Assembly: GCA_027422505.1 (NCBI GenBank)
Contig: JAPQWV010000005.1
Location: forward strand, 14,823,501-14,887,500
Reading direction: 5' to 3'
Length of the DNA: 64,000 nt
Source: Craterostigma plantagineum
Lineage: Eukaryota > Streptophyta > Magnoliopsida > Lamiales > Linderniaceae
Shown here: one piece after another, positions 35,104-45,689 of the stretch
How the letters are laid out: every line of letters starts with the position of its first letter
Position numbering within the stretch: position 1 is the first letter of the stretch
Position numbers and translations under genes: made by a program
Notes under the pieces: generated by a model
Told to the model about the DNA's origin: nothing
The model's database searches: none
The model's input: only the letters and a program-made list of their open reading frames with translations

Positions 35104-37545
35104 TGTGGCGACCCTACTTTTCTAATTACGATTAGTGGCGGATTTTCGCAACGTAAGCTGCGGAAGGCCCGTCTAACAAAAACTTTTTCTTATATTACAC
35201 CAAAATATATATACATAGTCAAGTCTATACAAAGGCCGTAGCCCCAAAAGTCAAAATCCTAACGCCGCTCCACAGGTCTTCATCCATGTACCGCCCCGCC
35301 CTCAAAAGTCCGTGGAGCACCGCCACCAGCCGCCTCAGTCTTGACGCGCGTCGGCGTCAGACTCGGTACCTACAACACGTAAACACTGAGCGATTTGCCC
35401 AGTAGGTGAATAAATATGCATGTATGCACGTGAATGCTCATTCCCGATCCCAATATCTCACATGCAATGTTCACTTTTTTTTTTTTTTCCACAATCCTAT
35501 CTCAAATCACACAACACAGGGCCCTAGGTCAGACTCGACACCTCGCGCGCCCATAATAATAATATACGGAAGCTTACACTAGCAGCGTTTTGACGATCAC
35601 GCAACTGCCCTGCTAGGCCGCTCTTCCGTAAGCGGTAGCCTACGCCGACAGCGTTTTGACGATCACGCAACTGCCCTGTCAGGTCGCTCCCTCCGCTGAA
35701 AATATAATCACGATGGTTTTGCACCTCGGGACGTTCACGCCCGAGTAGACAGATCGATCACGCCTGTCTGCCGTCAGGTGTCATACGAGTACCAACCTCG
35801 ACTCCTCAACGAGTCAACAACAAAAATCACAAACATCTCGTTCTACCCCGCTCGACAATATCTCAAATCAACCGTCTCAATACGGTGTAAATATCTCACC
35901 CTGTGATAAATATGCATATGCCATGCATATAAACGTGATAACATATAAGAGCATGATCCACATAACACGTACATAAAATATGTATAACACGTAATTCACT
36001 TAATCACATAGAAGCACATAAATATCACATAGGTGTTTACGCATTGTAGATGAATAATTCACCTACCTGTCCTCCCGCTATGGTCAAATAGGAAATCGGG
36101 TGGAGTTGCTAATTGTCGATCCTCTGAATAAAATTAATATTTATTAGTTTCTGTACTAACTCTCAACTATATTGGTATAAAATGATTATATTTAGATATT
36201 AGACTCGGCAGTCAACGGTCAATCCGTTAAACTGATTCGCTCAATTTATAATCAGAGTCAAGTCAACGCTTGATTTTAAAGTACTCTGAATCGCCCGAAT
36301 GGTGCAAAGAATTAAATTATATTAAAATATTTGGGAATTCAGAAATCGCCTGATTTCAATAGAGTCCGACTTAACTAAATCGTCCGATCAATTTAATTCA
36401 AAATCGCTAGATACTTATATGAATGGAATCGTTTAGTCTTTCGAAAACCCTAAAATAAACTACATATATTATTAAGTTCGGCTTCAAATATTACTTCAAA
36501 CCCAGAAATTATAAACATCAAACCCTTATATGAATATTTCATCTTTCGGAAATCTCCAAAGTTTGTTAAGAACAATACAGCTTCTGAAAACACCAAAATT
36601 CTTATATCACCACAACAATCTTCGAAAACCATTATTAATCCGGAAAATGATACGGTTTGAAAACAATTCAGACCCTAAACTTGTATCAACCTACAAAAAA
36701 ATTAAAATATTTCTACAAGTATTCTTATAAGCTGAAGCTTCAACTTTCACTCACAGAATAATACTTAATGCTAATATTTCATGGTTCTGGATTATATTCA
36801 TAACACCTAAAACACGAAGCCTTTCCCCAAATCATCAAAGTCTATATTCCATCACTTAAATACTCATGAATATAGATCGAACTTTAAGAGACTAGGGTTT
36901 TGTAATCATGGTATCATTCGAAAACTTCTTGTGTTCATTATCTACTCACGAAAGCAACACATAATTATTTTAATATTTCAAGTTACTAAAGTCTTGAGAA
37001 GCTTTGTGCATACCTTACGTTGGTAGTTTCGTTGTTTGTATGTGATGTTCCCACAAGTTTCGTCTTCCTCTGTTAGTTCTTGTATTAAGTACTCCAGCTT
37101 TTCGTTTGAGGAGTATTAGAATTTGATAGACATGAGTTCTTTTCTTGGAATACTCGTGATGACATGATGATAATAATCCTTATTTTTCCTTATGTCTTAA
37201 GCAACCTATTATCATGCCCCTTTAATCGAAACTTTGGGTAATCATAATATCCCTTTAAATAATTCAACTATGGCCCAATCTAAGTTTATACTATTCTTTA
37301 TTAATTTGAGTATTTGGGCTTGTTTATATATTACTAATACTAAATACAGCCCAAGCCCTAATTATTCTAATGCTACTTATTTTCATCTAGCCCTGGACTT
37401 TTGGCTAAGTCTTGAAATTATTGTGAAGCTGTTACACCTTATATTTCCCATCTCGATTATTATTACTTCGTCTAAAATGTCTACTTTAATTATTTACTCT
37501 ACTAATTATTTGCTAAGTCCCGTATTAAATTTTACGGGTATTACA
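35104..37545 (-). repeat. LTR copy 3 (2442 bp)
   Basis: The outermost LTR on the high-coordinate side, followed by TSD GATTT. Confidence 0.9.
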
Positions 37546-38949
37546 GATTTGTAGGGATAGATGTCGTAGCATCCGTATCATACCATCTGTAGTCGTAGCA
37601 GTCATAACGGTTAAATGGATCCAGTTAGCAATCTTGTATTTAATGAGTGTCAGAAGTCTTCATATTGCCGCGCTTGAATATTTTTGATCTGTCCATCGTG
37701 GCACTTTCGCTATCGAGGCAGTCCGGTCTCACCTGTACTTTCGATATGCAGTCTTGATCCGGTTTCATTTTGTGCTGGAGCTCTACTGGCCTATTCCCGT
37801 TTCATTCTTTACAAACCGGTATTCTCATTTAAGTTAAGTTCAATCACCAAAACTATTAATCTGAATAATTAAATTCATGATTGCTAGCAAATTCACGATT
37901 TCCTTATGCTGACTTGCGTGAGAAAAGGAGATTGAGATGATTTCACTGGTTGACTCGTAGTTCTCGACGATTGCACCTGCATTCTGCTTCCCCACTACTT
38001 TTCACCTTTTTGGGGACACCCACCGGTACTTGGAGCAGTTGCATGGCTCGCCAATCGCTGAATTATTTCAGCCATCTGGTACTTGAGCGCGCTTAGTTCC
38101 CCTTTTACTGCATCTTCGCTGCCTCTAATATCTGATGTGATGGAGTTGAGGCTTTCGTCACAGTCTTTTCGGTTCCTTCCATGGCTGAAACTGCTCGTTG
38201 ACCTGGTCCCGATTGGCGTTGATCGTGACTCTGCGATGTGTCTGCTTTATCAACGACACTTCTTTTTGCTACCGACGATGTCCCTGGGAATTAAGACTGG
38301 GGTTGATCGAGGACGGCCAGTACTGTCATTGGTGGTGGTAGTGGCACCGACTGGTTGGCATCTTGTACCGGTTTAGAACTTGTTGTTGTGTCTGCTGCAA
38401 TCTCCGGTTCCGGTTCTTGATCATGGCTGGTGGACCAGACTGGTGGATGGCTACTGTGTCTGTGGTGGCTCATACTCTAAAGTTTCTGGAGCATCTTCCG
38501 TAATTGGGGCAAGTTCCTCAAAAGTAAGGAGCAGCTATTGTTGCTCCTGTTGAGAGATCTCCACGACCGGGACTGTTGTGGCTGTCTCGGTTTCATGGGC
38601 CTTGACCGGAATTTCCACCTCGGTCTGTTGGGCCTCAATAGAAACTTTCCCCTCAAGTTCTGTAGCCTCTACCAGAATTGCCTCCTCGATTTCATTATCA
38701 GTGACCAGAATTTCTGCCTCGGTCACTTTGGTCCCGGTCTCAACTGATATTAATGCCAGTTGAGTGGAAATTTCACTAAGTGTTGGACTTGTGGGAGCTG
38801 CAGTCGCCATGGCTTAAGTGGAGTCCGGTTCTTGAAGCTGTTTAGGTTGTTCAAATGTAGGGATCGGTCGGGAGCTATTGAGCAGACGTCGTGACCGGTC
38901 CCACATTTGTTACACTAGTACAGTCGGGACTTTTGGCGACCGTTGCTAC

Positions 38950-40748
38950 GGACTCAGATCTAGACTTGAACATGAGAGAGCTCGGAAACAGCTTGCTTTA
39001 GCCGCCATGAAAGTATCCAAGAAGTACTTCAGAAAGAAGTCATCATCTTCAGCCAACAGACTTAGACGTTGAGCTCTAAGAACAAAGAAAGAGCTCCAGA
39101 GACCTCCGATGCTAAGACTTCTAAGGAGCCATAGAAATGCTTCAACTGTGGCAAAATAGGTCAGTTTGCTAGAGTGCAACCTTCCAAAAAAGAAGGACGC
39201 AAACTACTACTCCAAAAAGCTACAGCTAACCAAGCAAAAGGAAGCTGTAGTAGCTCTTATGGTAGAATAGCACCACTGGCTGGAAGACACTTCAAACTCT
39301 GAAGTGGAGAATCTAGCACTCATGGCATGCCTCGAAGACGACTCAAGTGCCGCATCTTATCACATGAGCCTCCACGAGAAAGGTAGCCTCAATTGTAGAT
39401 TAACAAATTCCAACGATAACATCACTGGTCTAGAATCCCAATTAGAAAATTCTAATGCTAAGATTAGGAACTAACCAGAAATTGCGGAGCCTGCAAAGCC
39501 GCAAAATTAACTATGGAAAACAACTATGCTATCTTAGGTGAAGAGCGTAAGAAGTTATATGCTAAAATAAAGAAATTAGACGATCTTCTTACGAGGAGGG
39601 GACAGACCGAACATACTGAATTTCTAAATCAGCCCAAGGATATAGAATTCTGTAATCCCATAGAAGGCTTAGGTTTCACCAACCCGTGTGTGTTAAAGAA
39701 AAAGCAAGAATATGATATAAAACACATGGGCTTAGGAGTAAACTCTCTTATGAACTTTATTAAAACAGACGAATTAGGTGCTTTCGCTAAGAGAATAACC
39801 AAACATAGGGCTGAAATCCCCTTCAACTACAAAGAGTTAAATGACAGTTACAAAACTCGGGAAATTCCCTTGACGCGTGACTGTGATTTAATTAAACCTC
39901 CTGAGACTCAACCTGAAATTAAGGAAACTCATACATTCTGAAATTTATATCTACAAACCCCCTATCGTTAAACAGATAAAGGAATTACGAGCCTCACTAG
40001 ATAAAGAACGAGACAGTTTTGAAGCGGAAAAGAAAAAAATTCTTCAAGGAGATGAAAAATCTCAAAGCTTCCTCAGTCTCCCAAACCATTTCTCACGCAT
40101 CTCCCTCACATGAAAATATCATTCTGAAAAGCTGAAGAAAAAAACGCCTTCCAATGATCCAAAGCCAAATAATAATATTTCTAAAATTATTATCTCTAAC
40201 TCGTTTCCACTACGTCTACAGGGAGGGTCATAAAGGAGCTAGAGCAATCGAAGGCGAGGGTGTCTAGTTTAGAAATAAAGAAAGAGCCTTTAGATTTCAT
40301 TGTTCCAAATATTTCATCCTTCTGTAAAAACAAAAGACACTCGTAGAAATAAAAGAGTCGTTTCCTCGCTTAAAATCATTGTTTCTACATGCTCTCTACG
40401 ACTAACCTTAGAAGCACTAACTTTGAAATAGGCTCATCATCAAAATTGAAAACAATCATTCTAAGACAAATGCGGCTAGGATGATTCGTAGGAAACAAGA
40501 TCCAGTCATTAAGAAATCTTAGGGTGCCATTGATTCATGTTCTCATCTAAGGTATCCAGTAAAGATTCAATCCCTAAAACACCTTAGGAGACTATCTAGT
40601 GAAAAGATCTTTTCCACGATCAAGCCTACTAACACATTTGCCCGCGCATAAATTAACCTTCCCTGCCAGGTTCAATCCAAGTGGGTTCCTAAATCTCCGC
40701 CTAGGAAGACGAAAGCCAAAAAGGCTAAGTCTCCTACAAAGGCAAAGC
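38950..40748 (+). pseudogene. Captured Copia-B gag fragment
   Basis: Almost identical to 12889-14647, including shared damage: the spoiled zinc knuckle CFNCGKIGQFARV, the TAG after KEP and the same frame breaks. The ORF at 39513-39941 equals that at 13450-13878 with two or three changes. It keeps about 45 bp near 39945-39990 that the other copy has lost. It starts 37 bp inside the left end of the CACTA element and ends sharply at 40748. No complete protein can be made. Confidence 0.88.
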
Positions 40749-41140
40749 CTAGCATAAAGGTGTACTCCGTCGGCCTCTCGCCCTCGTCGCCGCCAAGGCT
40801 TCGCTCAGCACCGTCCTGCCATCTCTCTAAAACAATCTACCCTTCCGCCGCCAGATCTCTCATCACAACCCCCGGATCTACCCTTCCGCCGCCAGATCCT
40901 CGTCGCCTGGCAGATGATGCCTTGCTTGCCCTTTGTGACCAACAAAGCCAATGCGCCAACGAAAGATTGCCGCGACTCCGCGACGGAGCTGAAGAACGCC
41001 GACCCATCTTGATCTATCCCTGCCGCCTGTAAGATGACCAACGCCAGCATCTGAACAGTCGCGACCATTTCATCTCTCGTTCTTTAGGGTTTTTCAAGTG
41101 CGACCATTTCGTCTCTCGCTTTTATGAACAGAACTGATGG
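40749..41140. other. GC-rich segment in CACTA element, possible gene capture
   Basis: Markedly more GC-rich than its surroundings, with a duplicated CTACCCTTCCGCCGCCAGATC block (about 40836 and 40876). An open frame of 90 codons (40760-41032, plus) has no motif that I know. It may be a piece of a host gene or a transposon-specific region. Confidence 0.4.
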
Positions 41141-41144
41141 AGCA

Positions 41145-41480
41145 AAAATCATCGGCGACTGTTCTGGTGAAGGAACAGTCGCCAAAGGTCTTTAATTAAA
41201 AAAAAATGGGTAATTCATTGACGACTGTTGTACTTAGCAACAGTTGCCAAAGGTCACAAAATAAAAAAAGAGATAAAAAAGCAAAAAAGGGAAAGCTTTT
41301 GGCGTCCGTTGCTTGGGCACAACAGACGCCAATTGTGCACGTTAACTATCGACGACTGATGTCAGCTAACAACAGTCGTCGAAAGTACCAGAAAAATGAA
41401 AAAAATTTAAACTGTCTCGCGTGTATTATAGGCGTCCGTTACTCCACAACGGACGCCCATAGTGCCGACGCCCATTCCTA
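41145..41480. repeat. Five subterminal hairpins of the CACTA element
   Basis: Successive short fold-backs with stems of the type GGCG(T/A)C(C/T)GTT / AAC(G/A)G(A/T)CGCC and loops of about 10-16 bases occur near 41150, 41218, 41300, 41350 and 41430. The left end holds only the first half of one (GGCGACCGTTGC at 38935). Subterminal repeats are usual transposase binding sites in CACTA elements. Confidence 0.65.
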
Positions 41481-42021
41481 TTTCTGTACTAGTGTTACCT
41501 CGTTCAGCCCTGTTGAAAAGCGGTGCTCCACGCTGAGTTTCTCCTTCTGCAGTTTCTCTATAACTTCCAGGTCCTGATAAGCGCTTCTGGACATGGGCTG
41601 AAAGGTCTGCTCCTCTCGTGGTACGCTTGTAGCTCGTTCATTTTGAGAAGCAGACATTAGAGTTCTTTGGACTTGAGCAGTTCCTTGATGGACTTGATGC
41701 CGAGTGTTTGATGAGTAGGCCTTCAGTCTTCTTAGCCTCATTCGTCCGATCTGTGGATATCTTGCGACTGTAAGGTGTGTTGTGGACTGCGACCCAATCG
41801 TCCAAGTCATGGACTTGGGTTGCGACCTTCTCCTCAATCTCCTCACTAATGAGACTCTAAGCGGTTTCTTCAATTCGTTGTGGAGATTGAGTGACCGGAG
41901 CCTTCCCTTTCCGTTAGTCAGTGGGAACTGACAGGATGGCTTTCCGTTTCTGACCGATCGGTTGTATGAAGGCGACTCTGACTTCTGCTTTAGTAGCGAC
42001 CTGTGCTCTATAACCGGGATT

Positions 42022-42408
42022 TAGAGCCGGCAATATTACCCGCGGCCCGCGGGCCGGCCCGCTTTGGCGGGGCGGGCTCCGATTTTTCAGGCCCGCGGGC
42101 TGGCTCGCCAATAATAAATATTATATATTAATTGATAAATATATATAGATATTTTTTATAAAATTAAAAGATAAATTAATTAATATTTTCTGAAGTTCAA
42201 ATATATTAAATATATATTTTTTATTTATTTTTTGATTTTCAGGTTTTTTTTATTTTTTTTAATTTATGCAGGCTAAGCCCGCCGGGCCCGCGGCCCGCTA
42301 GTGGGCGGGCGCGGACCTAGCTTTCTTAAGCCCGCCCCGCCCCGCCAGTGGGTGGGCTTCGGCGGGCTACGGGCCGGCCTGCCCCGCCGGCCCATTTTGA
42401 CAGGTCTA
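42022..42408. mobile_element. hAT-type MITE, 387 bp
   Basis: It starts TAGAGCCGGCAATATTACCC and ends GGGCCGGC-like bases up to GACAGGTCTA, giving imperfect inverted ends (TAGAGC / TAGACC on opposite strands) with GC-rich palindromic GGCCCGCGGGCC subtermini. An 8-bp duplication with one mismatch flanks it: CCGGGATT (42014-42021) and CCGGTATT (42409-42416). The middle is AT-rich and non-coding. The 8-bp duplication is the hAT signature. Confidence 0.78.
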
Positions 42409-42856
42409 CCGGTATTGATGCCTGTTGAGTTGGTGCGACCGGGGCAGTTTTGGAGGCTGCCTTGGTTATTTTTCTTGACGGCCACTTTGATAGGAATATC
42501 TAATTCTAAACTCAAGAAAGCCAGACCAGCTGTTTCTTGGCCTGTTTGGACTTGTGGGGCTTCTCCACCGCCACTTTCTTGCTTGACTTCACGGCAACTG
42601 GTTGCTCTGAAGCCTTCTTTTGGCCAGTTCATTTGCTGGAGAAGTAGTCACGGCCAATTGGTTCGCATAAGCTGCCGTGACTATCTGACTGGGACTCAAT
42701 GGTTGTGCCGATCCCAGTTCCTTCACCTTCTACAGAATCAGGTAGGAGATCTGTGGTGAGAAGTTCTTGAACTGCCGGTTCCAATTTGGCAGCATCACAT
42801 CACGGTCAAGGTCTTGAAGATCACTTCGGCCCAGTTGATCTTCTAGTTGGTGTGGA

Positions 42857-44708
42857 TGTAACGACCCTCACATTCTAATAAATATTTTGGCGGATTTTCG
42901 CAACATAAGTCGCGGAAGACCCGTCTAACAAAAACCTTTTCTTTAAAAAAAATAATATGTTAGAAGCACACACATGATTCACAATGTCATATATTACAAT
43001 ATACACACCACTCGCACACGTCTTATCATACAAAGACCGTAACCCGTTATTTATTTCCCTTATAAAGGCCAACGACCTAATGTCGTTCCACAGGTCGCAT
43101 CCATGTACCGTCCTGCCCTCAAAACTCCCTTGAGTCACCGCCACAGCCCGCCTCAGTCGCAATGCGTATCAGCGTCAGACTCAGTTGTACCTACTACACG
43201 TAAACCCTGAGCTATCGCTCAGTAGGTGACATAATGCATGATATGCAACGTGCACTCGACTCAACCCCGATTCCAACACTTTCCTATCTCATATGAAAGT
43301 GTTCTAACCTCACCATGCAATGCACGCTCTTCCTAACATTAGACCTCGTCTCAACCTAGATCTCATCTCAACCACAGGTCTCACCTCAACCACTGGGCCC
43401 ACAGGTATTGAACTAGGCACCTCGCGCAACCCATTTAAGGAAGGAGTCAGGAAATCGGCTCTCGAGTAATAACGTACACTGTCTCAAAGGTAGCTCTTTC
43501 CCAAGACGTTCTTCCTGCCAACCAGAGCTAACTCTACCAGGTCGCTTCTTTCGCCAACCAGACCCTCTCATATCTCATACGAAAGTGGCCTCGACAATCA
43601 TACAACTGTTAGGTGCACTAGTAATATCCTCAGACTCCACTACGAGTCGACGACCGAAATCGGTCACATTTACCCCCACATGCGCCTCGCGCCGACACTT
43701 TAAGGTGTCACCGTATCAACACGGTCAACCTCTCCGCACACTGATGTTTCGTGCATATGCTATGCAGTGCAAATAAAAATGCAATGCAACAGTACAAAAA
43801 TAATGTTATCCTCGGAATCCCGACCAGCTCAATCTAAAATTCACTAAAATAATCTCCCATGAAAATTATAATATTGCCCTAAAATAAATCTATTTACCCA
43901 AAATTTGTCCCAAACTAAACTTATAATTCGAAAATCATTCTAATCCATGAACAGTGAACTCCCCGAAATTTTATTTCAAATTCTAACAGTTCATCTACGC
44001 GAATCTCCTTAGATCTCGAGAACTCTATTCCAACCCGATTCAATTCGTCTACCCGACATATATTTCAGTACCGAAAGAAACTTTCTCTAACATGTTATTA
44101 TCTCATATGAAAATCAAGAATTACCTTAAACACATAATCTGCTTAGCTGAAAGCATAATTAAATCATGCAAATCACATTAGACACACAAGAATCATGTAA
44201 CTCACAAAGTTCACATTTCCCAAACCTTCGTGATTCACTAACCCTTAGACTACTAACTTATTTCAAAGTCTATAACATGTACCTGTCGAGAACATACAAG
44301 CTAAATTACTGTCCTCATACCTACCCTTATATCGAAATATCACATAGTAATCATATATCACCCAAACCACGAGAACTACACCATACTTCAATTCTTCAAT
44401 TGTTTCGAACAGTTGTCTCAACTCACATAGAACGCTTATGATACACCTAGAATGATATATTCAATTTTACCCTTAGGTTTCCAACCCAAATAATACTTCC
44501 AACTTCATAAACAACTATTAAACATCATATGAACCACATATGCCACATAAGTCACGAACACATCAAATAAATATGACGTAATTCATCTTAGACAAATGAA
44601 GTCACGTAATTCATATCAAAATCCGAAAACATATTAAGCCCACAATCATTTGCGTGGTTGTAGACACCTACTATTTATAACGGAAATTCATCCTAAGTAC
44701 TATATTAT
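42857..44708 (-). repeat. Degenerate LTR related to the three-LTR family, part 1
   Basis: It starts TGTAACGACCC and follows the layout of LTR copies 29603-37545 (GGCGGATTTTCGCAAC, CGTCTAACAAAAAC, CCACAGGTC-CATCCATGTAC, CCTCAGTC, GCGTCAGACTC), but is strongly diverged. It ends at TSD ATTAT (44704-44708) of the inserted element. No gene seen. Confidence 0.65.
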
Positions 44709-45675
44709 TGATATGGGGCAAACCCAATCAACGATATTTTATATGTGTGGGTAAAGAAATTTATAAAGCCGGAGAATCAATTATTATAAAGATTAGGGAC
44801 GTGCGTAAGGTGCTTATTGGTGGGGGAACTGGAAGGGATGTGTTTGGGACATTGGGGACCTATCTGGGACGTTGGGGGGACCTGTTGGGATGTGATGGGG
44901 AACTGTTGGTGGCATATTTGGTACGCCGGGGACCTGTCTGGGACATGTTGAGAAGTGTTTGGGACATTGGGGGAGCTGTTTGGACGTGTTTGGAGCGTGG
45001 GGGACCTGCTTGGGACATCTTTGGGACATGTTTAGACGCGGGGGACCTGCTTGGGGCATGTATGGGACGTAAAACAGAAAGAACACAGGATGTACGTGGT
45101 TCGAATCCTATCGGATTCTACGTCCACGGGGCGCTGGGAACTGTCTTTCACTAAGTAGCAACACGTTACACACTCATATAATCCTCTCCTTCACTCCTAA
45201 AATATGAAAACACGTTTAAGATATCTAAAGAGAGAATGTTGTGTGAGTGCTTCTGTAGAGAGATGATGAGATGTGGAAAATATGGCTAAGTCCTCATTTT
45301 ATAGTAGCTCCCCGCCGTCTGTTTGATGCTATGTTCCAGGATTTCCGGGGGACGTACTACCTAGGGGCTGCAGGGGAAGTGACGGATTGCTTGATGGATT
45401 GACTTCTGTGGCGGCTACAGTGGGTACTCAGTGATATCTTCCTCTAAGGGGATGACACGCGTCCCTGTACTCTTTTTTCCTTTCTTCCACTGTCTTTTCA
45501 TCTTGATACACGAGGGTTTTTCCTTCTTTGCCCGGTCCCTGCTAGTGTCCGTCAGGTCCTCGTAGATCCCTCTTCCCAGACTTGTACTTTACTATGAGCT
45601 CTCTTTCTTGGTGGGCCTTGTTGGGCCTTTCTTTATTTCTTGTTTTATCGGCCCAGCTTAGTTGAGTCCACATCA
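44709..45675 (-). repeat. 3' LTR of coding-free element (967 bp)
   Basis: It includes a GGGAC-rich run of near-repeats (about 44830-45070) and a hairpin-capable GTGGTTCGAATCC...CCAC segment near 45095. The long plus-strand ORF across it (44708-45154) is low-complexity and lies against the element's direction, so I do not call it a gene. Confidence 0.88.
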
Positions 45676-45689
45676 ACCACTCCCCTACT
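45676..45689 (-). other. Polypurine tract of coding-free element
   Basis: On the minus strand AGTAGGGGAGTGGT directly precedes the LTR start TGATGTGG. Confidence 0.7.

Larger units (their letters stand above)
29603..37545 (-). mobile_element. Non-autonomous LTR element with three LTRs and two short interiors
   Basis: On the minus strand the LTR starts TGTAATACCC and ends GTCGCCACA. The order is LTR-306 bp-LTR-306 bp-LTR, and the whole is bounded by one TSD pair, GATTT at 29598-29602 and 37546-37550. The interiors hold only a primer binding site and a polypurine tract, so the element codes for nothing and depends on proteins in trans. The polypurine tract context (GGGGACGAAATT-CTTTTAAGTGGGAGAGAA) resembles that of the gypsy element at 24380-24417, which hints at a gypsy helper. 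Confidence 0.9.
38913..41494. mobile_element. Non-autonomous CACTA element carrying retrotransposon gag
   Basis: The left end is CACTAGTACAG and the right end CTGTACTAGTG, its reverse complement. The 3-bp duplication TTA flanks both ends (38910-38912 and 41495-41497), as expected for CACTA (EnSpm-type) transposons. It has no transposase. Inside are a copy of decayed Copia-B gag (38950-40748), a GC-rich segment (40749-41140) and a run of short hairpins near the right end. Confidence 0.88.
37551..42856 (-). pseudogene. Broken minus-strand ORF region, probably repeat-derived
   Basis: Once the CACTA and hAT insertions are set aside, the minus strand from 42856 to about 37900 gives protein-like fragments in shifting frames: INWAEVIFKTLT near 42835, Lys/Pro-rich text (42632-42430), a piece with SAYQDLEVIEKLQKEKLSVE (41873-41498), a Glu/Thr-rich acidic stretch (38810-38538) and SDIRGSEDAVKGELSALKYQ near 38130. 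From memory, such combinations occur in repeat-associated hypothetical proteins in Lamiales genomes. I cannot name a function. Many stops and frame changes show that it is dead. It could be part of an unrecognised retroelement. Confidence 0.45.

Noticed and set aside
45090..45125. tRNA gene with GGTTCGAATCC B-box
   Set aside because: No A-box, anticodon arm or acceptor stem could be fitted around it.
44708..45154. 148-codon plus-strand ORF, repeated at 50312-50758
   Set aside because: It is the same LTR twice, is built from GGGAC-type near-repeats, and runs against the element's direction.
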